Source of the DNA: Vitreoscilla sp.
GTDB taxonomy: Bacteria; Pseudomonadota; Gammaproteobacteria; Burkholderiales; Burkholderiaceae_C
Direction: 5' to 3'
Assembly: GCA_018780145.1 (NCBI GenBank)
Contig: JADMKA010000013.1
Span: 1-50,752 of the forward strand
Length of the DNA: 50,752 nt
The notes under the pieces are model-generated. The model ran no database searches. It was given only the letters and a program-made list of their open reading frames with translations, and was not told the origin of the DNA. The translations under genes were made by a program, and so were the position numbers. Shown here one piece after another: positions 43,572-50,701 of the stretch; the stretch's first letter is position 1; the number at the start of each line of letters is the position of its first letter.

Positions 43572-43586
43572 GCGGAACTCCATAAA

Positions 43587-43613
43587 ACGGTATAAACAGT
43601 ATATACAGTATAT
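43587..43613 (-). repeat. Three tandem 9-nt direct repeats (iteron-like operator)
   Basis: ACGGTATAA is followed by two perfect copies of ACAGTATAT (43596-43604 and 43605-43613) on the + strand, all in register. They lie where the promoter of the RHH-like gene should be, and the AT-rich units also supply -10-like sequences. Tandem operators of this size are typical of RHH proteins. Binding by the adjacent protein is inference. Confidence 0.6.
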
Positions 43614-43639
43614 TTCGTGAGGTCCGCGCCCCCGACCGT

Positions 43640-43897
43640 TCAGCTTGATTTCAAGGCGCCGATCGCCGCGAGATGGCAAGCGCTCCATGCGCCACGGTCT
43701 TTCCACTTGACGAGGACTGCGCGCAAGCGCTCGGCACTGACTGGCTTGGTCACGAAGTCATTCATGCCAACGCGCTGACAGCGCTCGCGATCTTCTTCGA
43801 ATGCTGCTGCCGTCAACGCCACGATCGGCAGAGTCTCGGGTGGGTACTGGGTACGCAACGCCGCGGTCACGTCGTCGCCGCCCATTCCCGGCATGTC
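43640..43897 (-). pseudogene. Response-regulator receiver domain, 5' truncated
   Basis: The fragment reads DMPGMGGDDVTAALRTQYPPETLPIVALTAAAFEEDRERCQRVGMNDFVTKPV..., the second half of a CheY-like receiver with the conserved Thr (ALTA) and Lys (TKPV). The phosphoacceptor Asp and everything before it are missing: the frame reads a TGA just upstream, and beyond that comes the repeat region next to the defence island. About 30 residues after the Lys complete the domain. The parent gene was probably a hybrid histidine kinase or a multi-domain regulator, disrupted by insertion. A scrambled copy of the LMDMN-type motif seems visible at 43897-43912, displaced by one base. Confidence 0.75.
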
Positions 43898-43925
43898 TGT
43901 TCATGTCCCATAGGCTCCTGTGAGG

Positions 43926-43996
43926 CTGTGGGGTTTTTGATCGGATGAACGCGCCAGAAGCGCCGCGAACCCCAAAAACCCCACAATAAACCCCAC
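43926..43996. repeat. Att-like module C with inverted and direct CCCCAC repeats
   Basis: CTGTGGGGTTTTT at 43926-43938 is inverted relative to AAAAACCCCACA at 43974-43985. The right side also holds the direct pattern CCCC-N5-CCCCAC-N6-CCCCAC (43970-43996), with the same spacing as 21464-21490. It lies right beside the broken receiver gene, as an integration-junction site should. The rest of 43898-44418 holds no gene, only a CCTGGGAC pair at 44023-44040 and module B. Confidence 0.5.
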
Positions 43997-44114
43997 AGGT
44001 TGCGCGCGCTTCGCTGCGACGCCCTGGGACGGCCTGGGACAAAATATTCTTACACGACAGTGGGTTAGTGCGTTTTCGGGAATCGCTTGGGACCCCCTGA
44101 AAACTCACTCGATG

Positions 44115-44207
44115 TTTTGCACCTGAAGCTCGGGATCAGCTCCAGGCGGTTGATTCATATAGATCTTTGGTCTCATGGGGGTAGCCGAACCCCACGATTT
44201 ACCCCAC
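44115..44207 (+). repeat. Att-like module B (TTTTGCACCTGAAG ... CCCCAC-N6-CCCCAC)
   Basis: The 14-mer TTTTGCACCTGAAG (44115-44128) is followed 75 nt from its first base by CCCCAC-N6-CCCCAC (44190-44207). Module A at 21399 has the same elements in the same orientation at an offset of 74. The sequence between them is poorly conserved. Such pairs are likely recombination-site remnants of related elements. Confidence 0.45.
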
Positions 44208-44418
44208 ACGAAACCTGTGCTTCAGTGAGACCTGTCGGGACGAACGTGAGGTGAACCAATCGGCGAAGCTCCTGTGTCTCAGTCTATCAGTCGGGTACTT
44301 TTCAGATGATCCAGACACCTCCGTTTCGTGTCTCGTAGAGATCCTGCCGCTGAGCGAGTCTTGTGTCGGATCGAGTTCTCTTGACCGTCTGTATGCGGCG
44401 TGAGGTCAGCGACGAATG

Positions 44419-45255
44419 TCAGGAGTGCGGCAAATCGGCGGCGCGAACAGTACGCATCACTTCCCGAAAGACGTCGTCAAACGGGGGAAGATGGCTCATC
44501 TGATGCGCGAGACGACTGGTCCAGAGCCTGCGCAGGCGATCTTCCTTGGCAGCAATGGCCTGTTCCACGCCCGCGATGACACGCTGCCGAAGCGCGAGCT
44601 TGGTGTCGAGTTCGCCGCGCATTTCTGCGATGCGCATGTCGGCTGACCCGAACAGATGCCAGAGGTCATAGAGGTCACGCGGTTCGTTGCGCGCCCGGTC
44701 GCTCAAGGCCAGCAGCTTCTCGACCACGATCTCTTCGATGGCGTAGACCTTCAGGGTTGGTCCAGCGGGCAGATCGTCGAAGCCGTCGTACGTGCGATGG
44801 ATCGGGCGCTCCTGCAGCGGGAAACACAGGACCTCGGTGATCGTGATGTCGACCTTCACGTCGTTCGCGGCCGGCAGTGGACCCTGGTACTTCAGGTAGA
44901 ACGTGTGGCTGTTCTGGTGCCCGTGCCGGTCTTCGCGGTCGAACGCGATGCGCAGGCCGCAGGCGGCTTCCACCGCCGCGTTAATCTCGGTGAACCCCGC
45001 GAGGATTTCATCGAGCGTGATTGCCCGGACCAACGTGAAGTCCAGGTCTTCCGAGAAACGGTAGTCCCCGAACCAACAGCGTCGCAGCGCCGTGCCGCCT
45101 TTGAAGGCCAAGACCTCACGCAGGGGGTGTCCAGCCAGCCCTGTAAGGAACCAGGCCAGAACGTAGTCCCGCTCGATGACCGCTTCGGGAATGCGCCGCC
45201 CGCCAGCGGACACCAGCGTGTTGGAAATCAACGAGATGTTGCGTTGAGGGATCAT
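44419..45255 (-). CDS. abiEii: AbiEii/AbiGii-family nucleotidyltransferase toxin
   Basis: This 278-residue toxin has the DNA polymerase beta-like nucleotidyltransferase core of the AbiE family. It has LAFKGGTALRRCWFGDYRFSEDLDFTL (GG-T-x-L motif and the catalytic E-D-L-D) near residues 48-75, VKVDITITE with the third acidic residue, and IEEIVVEKLLALSDRARNEPRDLYDLWHL near residue 180, a later conserved block. Members add nucleotides to tRNA or other targets and stop growth during phage infection. The ATG shares a base with the antitoxin stop. It forms the abiE operon and borders the repeat region that ends the island. Confidence 0.92.
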   Translation of the reverse strand: MIPQRNISLISNTLVSAGGRRIPEAVIERDYVLAWFLTGLAGHPLREVLAFKGGTALRRCWFGDYRFSEDLDFTLVRAITLDEILAGFTEINAAVEAACGLRIAFDREDRHGHQNSHTFYLKYQGPLPAANDVKVDITITEVLCFPLQERPIHRTYDGFDDLPAGPTLKVYAIEEIVVEKLLALSDRARNEPRDLYDLWHLFGSADMRIAEMRGELDTKLALRQRVIAGVEQAIAAKEDRLRRLWTSRLAHQMSHLPPFDDVFREVMRTVRAADLPHS

Positions 45256-46091
45256 CAGCCAAGTCTCACGGCGTCCAGTTCATCGGGGGTGACGTTGAGC
45301 TGAAGCCGCCAGCGAGAGAGAAATGCGCCGTCAGCCGGCAGCAGCGGATCGAGGCGTTGATAAGTCGCGGTCAGCATGCCGCGCAGCGGTTCCAGCACTG
45401 AAGCGTCGGCCAGGCCATAGTGTTCCAGCAGGAACCCGAGACGCCGCACGACAGCGCCGACGTCTAGGCGGCGTGCATATTCGATCAGTCGATCGGTTTT
45501 CAGCTCGGTTCGCTTCATCCACAAGCCTTTGGCGACTTCTGTGATGCCGCCGGCATAGGCTGGGTGACGGAGGCCATCGATGATCGTGCGCTCCATGTCG
45601 CTGATCATCACGAAGCGTTCCTTGTCGACCCAATGCTTCATGGTTCCGAACTCTTGCTCTGCGGTGATGTGGACAAACCGGAAGTCGTAGCCACCGACCA
45701 CCTGCGGACGCACGCGTCGCGTGCATGACACGTACACGGTGAAGTTCGGCTGCGTCACCATGCGGTGCAGTTCGAGAGCGGTGCCGTGCGAGAGGAAGTA
45801 GGGTGCGGTGCCGGCGAGTTCGCGCGCGATCAGGTACGGGCTGTCGACGTACTCGGTAGCTCTGCCGAGTTCGAAGGGCACCAGGTTGTACAAACCCGGC
45901 TTCAGCCGGGTCATCAAGCCACGCTGCTGGGCCTTGTGCACGAGGTTGCGTGCGGCCGCAGGCGACAGGCCGGTGATCTTGCCGACATCCGCCAAGGTGA
46001 ACGTCGAGCGGCGCAGTTCATTCAGCTCGGTGAAGAGCTGCGCGGCGCGCGGTCCCAGGGTCTTGGTCCGCGAATGATATTTTTCGCTCAA
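45255..46091 (-). CDS. abiEi: AbiEi-family antitoxin / transcriptional repressor
   Basis: This 278-residue protein starts at a TTG at 46091. The N-terminal winged-helix part (LGPRAAQLFTELNELRRSTFTLADVGKITGLSPAAARNLVHKAQQRGLMTRLKPGLYNLVP) is the AbiEi DNA-binding domain. The larger C-terminal part (from about 80) neutralises the toxin without a tight complex in the type IV AbiE systems. The frame opens upstream to 46205, but a strong promoter (46125-46153) lies within that stretch, so the downstream TTG is preferred. A 23-bp palindrome lies just upstream of the -35 box, the size AbiEi proteins use for autoregulation. Confidence 0.9.
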   Translation of the reverse strand: MSEKYHSRTKTLGPRAAQLFTELNELRRSTFTLADVGKITGLSPAAARNLVHKAQQRGLMTRLKPGLYNLVPFELGRATEYVDSPYLIARELAGTAPYFLSHGTALELHRMVTQPNFTVYVSCTRRVRPQVVGGYDFRFVHITAEQEFGTMKHWVDKERFVMISDMERTIIDGLRHPAYAGGITEVAKGLWMKRTELKTDRLIEYARRLDVGAVVRRLGFLLEHYGLADASVLEPLRGMLTATYQRLDPLLPADGAFLSRWRLQLNVTPDELDAVRLG

Positions 46092-46124
46092 GTTGGTTCT
46101 CAAAGAGAAACATACTGCGCAATA

Positions 46125-46153
46125 AATATAACATAAGCCATATCGGGCGGCAA
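46125..46153 (-). promoter_or_regulatory. abiE promoter (TTGCCG-N17-TATATT)
   Basis: On the minus strand a -35 TTGCCG and a -10 TATATT are spaced by 17 nt. The predicted transcript start is about 25-30 nt before the TTG start codon at 46091. The spacing and fit are good. Confidence 0.7.
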
Positions 46154-46154
46154 G

Positions 46155-46177
46155 TTCGTCTCTCCGGGGGAGACGAA
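46155..46177. promoter_or_regulatory. 23-bp palindrome between abiE and sir2-herA, likely AbiEi operator
   Basis: TTCGTCTC-N7-GAGACGAA is a perfect inverted repeat one base upstream of the abiE -35 box and 77 nt before the SIR2 start. AbiEi antitoxins are known to bind 23-bp inverted repeats at their own promoter. The same site could also affect the divergent SIR2-HerA operon. Only one such copy is seen. Confidence 0.6.
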
Positions 46178-46253
46178 GTGACCGCAAAATGTAACAATGA
46201 GGCACTGAAGGCGGGAGTCACCGTCAATCGCACCAATAACAGGGGAGCGCGCG

Positions 46254-47507
46254 ATGACCGTCAGTGTCCACAATCCAGATCAATACATGGCCAGCCTGCG
46301 GCAGATCATTGCCCAGGGGCGCAAGCGGATTGGTCTGTTGGTCGGAGCGGGTGCACCGGCCGGCATCTTTCCTCCAGGCAGCGACAAGCCCTTGATTCCT
46401 GCTGTGGCGGGCCTCACCGACATGGTGATGGCGGCTCTGAACCCCGACTACGGCAAGACCTTGGATGCCGTACGGACCGAACTCGACGCCCCGAACATCG
46501 AAACGACCCTGTCGCGGGTGCGCAGCCTGGCCGGCGTCATTGGCAAGACGAAGGTCCATGACCTTGACGGGGAAGGGTACAAGAAGCTGAGTGACGCGAT
46601 CTGCGAACAGATCGGCATCATCGTCAACAAGCCCCTTCACGACGGCCCTTCGCCGTACACAGAGTTCGTGACGTGGATCAGCGGCACCGGGCGTGAACAC
46701 CCTGTGGAAATTTTCACGACCAACTACGACCTGCTGTTCGAGCAAGCGCTGGAGCGCACCCGTGTCCCATTTTTCGATGGATTCAGTGGTGCCAGCGAAC
46801 CCTTCTTCGACCCGTCTTCAGTGGCGAGCAATGATCTGCCAGCGCGTTGGACGCGCTTGTGGAAGTTGCATGGCTCGCTCGGCTGGGCCGCCAACGTGAG
46901 AGGCGAAGTGGTACGCACCGGGCGAGCCAACGCAACGCACCTGGTGTTCCCAGAGCACCTCAAGTACGACCAGACGCAGAAGGCGCCGTATGCCGCACTC
47001 TTCGACAGGCTGCGCGTATTCCTGATGACACCCGACACGCTGCTGATCGTCACCGGGTTTTCCTTTGCCGACGCGCACATCTCCGCACGAATCGATGAGT
47101 GCCTGGCGGCAAATCCCTCGGCCAGCGTGTTCGCGTTTCAGTTTAAGCCGCTCGAGCAAGAAGTCCACGCCCGCGACATTGCTGGGCGCCGCGCCAACAT
47201 GAGCTTGTATTCCCCGGACAAGGCCATGATCAATGGCATTGCCGCGCCGTGGATGCCGGGGGACATGCCGACACGCGACTGGGGCGCCATTCGAGCCACC
47301 TACTGGGGCATCGATGAGAAGGGCGGGCCCGCGCAATTTCAACTCGGCCGTTTCGACCGTCTCGCGCGGTTCTTCGCATCATCACGCGCGGCCCAGCACT
47401 TTCCGTCTGCCGCTCCGGCCGTGGATGCAGAGGTTGCTGTCGCGCCGACACCGCCGGATGTTGCAGCCGCGTTACCTGCTGCGGCTCCTGCCGACGGCAA
47501 AGCATGA
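46254..47507 (+). CDS. SIR2-family NADase of a SIR2-HerA defence pair
   Basis: This 417-residue protein has an N-terminal SIR2-like domain (about 15-300): IGLLVGAGAPAGI for the nucleotide loop, EIFTTNYDLLFEQAL near residue 156, the catalytic His in WKLHGSLGW (about 206) and LLIVTGFSFADAHI. A C-terminal extension (300-417) ends in a Pro/Ala-rich tail. SIR2 domains in anti-phage systems degrade NAD+ to abort infection. A GGGGAG site precedes the ATG, and the stop overlaps the herA start by 4 nt. The pair matches the SIR2-HerA (Nezha) system, where the two proteins form one large complex. Confidence 0.9.
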   Translation: MTVSVHNPDQYMASLRQIIAQGRKRIGLLVGAGAPAGIFPPGSDKPLIPAVAGLTDMVMAALNPDYGKTLDAVRTELDAPNIETTLSRVRSLAGVIGKTKVHDLDGEGYKKLSDAICEQIGIIVNKPLHDGPSPYTEFVTWISGTGREHPVEIFTTNYDLLFEQALERTRVPFFDGFSGASEPFFDPSSVASNDLPARWTRLWKLHGSLGWAANVRGEVVRTGRANATHLVFPEHLKYDQTQKAPYAALFDRLRVFLMTPDTLLIVTGFSFADAHISARIDECLAANPSASVFAFQFKPLEQEVHARDIAGRRANMSLYSPDKAMINGIAAPWMPGDMPTRDWGAIRATYWGIDEKGGPAQFQLGRFDRLARFFASSRAAQHFPSAAPAVDAEVAVAPTPPDVAAALPAAAPADGKA

Positions 47508-49546
47508 ATTCGAAGCCCACATTGCTTGGCCACGTTGGCGCCGTGACTGGTGCCGCGATCAGCGTGCGTCAGTCGCCGAGCGTGGCTTCGGGCATCGCAA
47601 TCATTGGTGGGAAGAGCTACCGCATCGGCCAAGTCGGTAGCTTCGTGCGCATCCCGCAGGGTTACCACGACCTGTACGGCATCGTCGCCGAAGTCGGCGC
47701 GAATGCAGCGCCGGAAGTGGCGCGCGAACCTAATGATCATGGCGACCGGTGGATGACAATCCAGCTTGTGGGCGAGATCGTCGGTGCGTCATTCGAGCGC
47801 GGCATCAGTCAGTACCCAAACGTCAAGGACGAAGTCCATCTCGTGACCGAAGAGGATCTCGCGGTCATCTACGGTACGCAGGACGGCGGCCAAGTGATGA
47901 TCGGACGGCTGGCGAACGCTGAGGGCATCCCCGTTCGCATTGATCTCGACAAGCTCGTCACGCGCCATAGCGCGGTGCTGGGTTCAACGGGGGCCGGCAA
48001 GTCCACGACCGTCGCAAGTTTGCTGCGGTCGATCGCGTTGGGGGGAAGTGCCGAGGGAGGGACCGGGTTTCCGAGTGCACGGATTCTGCTGCTGGACATT
48101 CACGGCGAGTACGGCCGCGCACTGCGCTCGGTATCGACCGTCTTTCGCGTCAATCCGAGTGCCGATGAACAGCCGCTGCACATTCCGTTCTGGGCACTCG
48201 ATCCAGCCGATCTCCTCGCCTTCTTGATGGGCAAGCTCGACGACAAACCGCTGTCGCAGATTCTTGATCGCATCTTTGACTACAAGACCAAGCTGGTGAA
48301 CGACACCTCGGTTGCCGGATTGGACCTCAACTCGATGACGGCTGACAGTCCCGTTCCATTCAGCCTCAAAAAACTCTGGTTCGAATTGCTGGAACCCGAG
48401 ATCAAGACATGGGCCGACCAACCACGCACTCAGCCGGCGTTGGATGAGGCCGGTGATGCGGCGACGCTGAAGGCTCCCCGGTACAAACCTCATGGCGCCG
48501 GGTCCGCAGCGCCCTTCATAAATCAGATCGGCGTGCTTGGCATTCGCCGCCCGTTGGATCAAATGCGGTCTCGCTTGCTGGATAGGCAATACGATTTTTT
48601 GCTGCATCCCGGCGAGTGGGAACCCGACCTCAATGGCGAAGCTTCGAAGGACTTGCCCGCACTCCTGCAGGCATGGCTAGGGCATGACAAGCCCATCACG
48701 ATCCTCGATCTATCTGGGATTCCCAGCACCGTGGTTGCCCGTCTGATTGGTGCGATTCTCAAGATCATCTATGAGGGGCTCTTCTGGGGTAGGGAGAAGA
48801 GCGAGGGCGGCATCGCAAGGCCGTTGCTTGTAGTGATGGAAGAGGCGCACCGCTATCTCTCCAAGGATGCTGATGGGCCAGCACGCGTCATGGTTCAACG
48901 GATCGTGAAAGAAGGGCGCAAGTTCGGAATCGGTGCCATGGTCGTTAGCCAGCGACCGTCCGAGGTCGATGAAACCATCCTCTCTCAGTGCGGCACATTT
49001 GTCGCGCTGCGTCTCTCGAATTCATCGGATCGCGCGAAGGTTCAGGCGTCGTTGCCGGACAACTTAGCGGGCGTGGTCGACAGCTTGCCTGTGCTGCGCG
49101 TAGGGGAGGCCATCATCACCGGCGAGGCCGCGCGCCTCCCCATCCGTTGTCGCATCACTCTGCCAGATGAGAAGCATCGACCGAATAGCGAAGACCCTGC
49201 TGTCGCCAAGCGCTGGCAGGGTTCTCGTCTGCCGGAGAGCTACGAACGCGTCGCGGCATCTTGGCGCGCACAAAACCCGACCTGGACCACGTTGCGCGTG
49301 TTGCGCAGCCCGCTTGAACAAGAGGAGATAGAGAGCATGGAACGAGAGACCGTGGATTCATCGACAGTGCTGTCGATTGGTTACGAGCCGACCAGCAGCA
49401 CGCTTGAAGTTGAGTTCAAAAGCAGCGGGGTCTATCAGTACTACAACGTGCCCGAGCCGATCTACCAGCAGCTCATGGCATCGGACTCGAAGGGCAAATT
49501 CATGCATGCTTATATCAAGCCTGCGTATCCATGCTCGCGGGTGTGA
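47504..49546 (+). CDS. herA: HerA-like ATPase/helicase with C-terminal KTSC domain
   Basis: This 680-residue ATPase has the HerA/FtsK layout: an N-terminal beta-barrel (1-140, LLGHVGAVTGAAISVRQSP), the DUF87 core with Walker A GSTGAGKST (160-168), LLDIHGEYGRAL (about 195), Walker B LLVVMEEAH (about 445) and VQRIVKEGRKFGIGAMVVSQRPSEVDETILSQC. From 611 to the end a KTSC-type domain is fused: MERETVDSSTVLSIGYEP, LEVEFKSSGVYQYYNVPEPIYQQLM, SKGKFMHAYIKPAYPCSRV. HerA should form a hexamer that docks SIR2 and drives activation. The KTSC domain, usually a small protein or the end of a lysyl-tRNA synthetase, is unusual here and may sense or bind nucleic acid. Confidence 0.92.
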   Translation: MNSKPTLLGHVGAVTGAAISVRQSPSVASGIAIIGGKSYRIGQVGSFVRIPQGYHDLYGIVAEVGANAAPEVAREPNDHGDRWMTIQLVGEIVGASFERGISQYPNVKDEVHLVTEEDLAVIYGTQDGGQVMIGRLANAEGIPVRIDLDKLVTRHSAVLGSTGAGKSTTVASLLRSIALGGSAEGGTGFPSARILLLDIHGEYGRALRSVSTVFRVNPSADEQPLHIPFWALDPADLLAFLMGKLDDKPLSQILDRIFDYKTKLVNDTSVAGLDLNSMTADSPVPFSLKKLWFELLEPEIKTWADQPRTQPALDEAGDAATLKAPRYKPHGAGSAAPFINQIGVLGIRRPLDQMRSRLLDRQYDFLLHPGEWEPDLNGEASKDLPALLQAWLGHDKPITILDLSGIPSTVVARLIGAILKIIYEGLFWGREKSEGGIARPLLVVMEEAHRYLSKDADGPARVMVQRIVKEGRKFGIGAMVVSQRPSEVDETILSQCGTFVALRLSNSSDRAKVQASLPDNLAGVVDSLPVLRVGEAIITGEAARLPIRCRITLPDEKHRPNSEDPAVAKRWQGSRLPESYERVAASWRAQNPTWTTLRVLRSPLEQEEIESMERETVDSSTVLSIGYEPTSSTLEVEFKSSGVYQYYNVPEPIYQQLMASDSKGKFMHAYIKPAYPCSRV

Positions 49547-49773
49547 GTCAGCGCGCCAATTCGAAATCGGAAAGGGCCGCGACAATATGGTCGGGCAACG
49601 AGACCGCGCAGGATCTCGTGCATTTCGGCGGCATTGCTAAAGCGGTATCCGACATCGAAATGCTGGACGACTTCGGCAGGTATGTGCTGATCAGCCTTCA
49701 GGTGCAGTTCATGGGCCAGGTGCCTCCGTGCCGCGCGCGCGGCCGCCTTTTGTGGCAGGTGCACTATGGCTAG
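49531..49773 (+). pseudogene. Remnant of a KAP-type P-loop NTPase N-terminus
   Basis: An 80-residue frame overlapping the herA end reads TIWSGNETAQDLVHFGGIAKAVSDI near its middle. This closely resembles the conserved opening of KAP-family NTPases (WxxNET...DFLNFGxVAxTVAEI), which should lead into a Walker A GVWGVGKS block. Here the match breaks off after about 30 residues and no P-loop follows. It is either a decayed gene or a truncated fragment left by recombination between defence genes. An intact short protein with this motif is possible but unlikely. Confidence 0.4.
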
Positions 49774-50701
49774 CGTCGAGCCGCATCTGTGGTCGCTGCT
49801 GAGTGAGATCGAGCCCACACGTACACAGAAGGCTGGCGCGGTACGCAGCCAGAACCACCTGCGGGATTTGCTAAACAGCGGTCAGATGGCAAATCGCATC
49901 AAGGCTTCTTACCTGAGCGGGAGCTACGCACGCGACACCGCCATTCGGCCGCTTGACGACGTCGACATCATCTTCGTGATCGATCCTTCCTTCTGGACTC
50001 GCGGTCTTGCTGCGCTCTTCAGTCGACCTGACCCCGAGGCCGTGCTGAAGACCTTCGCTGGCGCGATCCGGTATCGCTACCCCGTCAGTTCGGCGTACGG
50101 TCAGAGGCGCTCGGTACGACTGGAACTCTTCCACTTGGATATCGATTGTGTACCGGCCATCGAGGAGTCACCGGGTTCGGACTTCATCTGGATTCCAGAC
50201 CGGGATGCGGATGACTGGATCAAGTCTTCGCCCAAGCGCCACTCGGCGCAGGCCGTGGCTGCAAATCAGCTAAACGGGGGCAGGCTCAAGCCGCTCATCA
50301 AGCTGCTCAAGTACTGGAACGGAAATCTGCCTTCCACCGCGAACGTTCGCTCGTTCATGATCGAAACGCTCGCTGTGACACTTTTCAAGAAGAGGCCGTG
50401 TGCAAGCCTTGAGCAGGGGCTAGTGATGTTTTTCGACTTCCTGGCCAGCTTCGAAGGCCAAGGCAGTGCACTCTCTTGGTCCAGCCGGTACGACATATCT
50501 GCGGGCTTGCTCGGCGGGATGACGGTGCCTGACCTCGCCGGGACAGGCACGAACGTTGCTGCCCGGGTGAATCCCGCGAAGGTGAGCAAACTGCTTGAGC
50601 ACGCGGCGCGCAGCCGTGACCGGATGGTGGAGGCACAGAAAGCGGTGTCGCAGGACACCGCCGTAGGTCGCGTAGCGCGGGCGCTGCGAGCCAGCGGCTA
50701 G
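49766..50701 (+). CDS. CD-NTase-like (SMODS) nucleotidyltransferase
   Basis: This 311-residue protein has the polymerase-beta-like core of CBASS nucleotidyltransferases: LSGSYARDTAIRPLDDVDIIFVID, with G52-S53 and the metal pair D65/D67, and the third acid in FHLDIDCVPA (D125 or D127). A WIPDRDADDWIKSSPKRHSAQ stretch follows, typical of SMODS-type enzymes, then the helical NQLNGGRLKPLIKLLKYWN. Such enzymes make cyclic di- or trinucleotides on phage infection to activate an effector. No effector is visible because only 51 bp remain to the window end. The start overlaps the KAP remnant by 8 nt. If no effector follows, it could belong to another nucleotidyltransferase-based system. Confidence 0.85.
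   Translation: MASVEPHLWSLLSEIEPTRTQKAGAVRSQNHLRDLLNSGQMANRIKASYLSGSYARDTAIRPLDDVDIIFVIDPSFWTRGLAALFSRPDPEAVLKTFAGAIRYRYPVSSAYGQRRSVRLELFHLDIDCVPAIEESPGSDFIWIPDRDADDWIKSSPKRHSAQAVAANQLNGGRLKPLIKLLKYWNGNLPSTANVRSFMIETLAVTLFKKRPCASLEQGLVMFFDFLASFEGQGSALSWSSRYDISAGLLGGMTVPDLAGTGTNVAARVNPAKVSKLLEHAARSRDRMVEAQKAVSQDTAVGRVARALRASG

Noticed and set aside
43758-44108. 116-residue minus-strand frame through the repeat region (CGVYCGVFGVRG...)
   Set aside because: The residues come from the CCCCAC repeats read in frame, and the end reads the broken receiver gene out of phase. It is a junction artefact, although useful for seeing the scrambled LMDMN motif.
49510-49818. 102-residue minus-strand frame opposite the KAP-like remnant
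   Set aside because: It overlaps herA and the CD-NTase start on the other strand and shows no domain; the + strand has the KAP-like motif.
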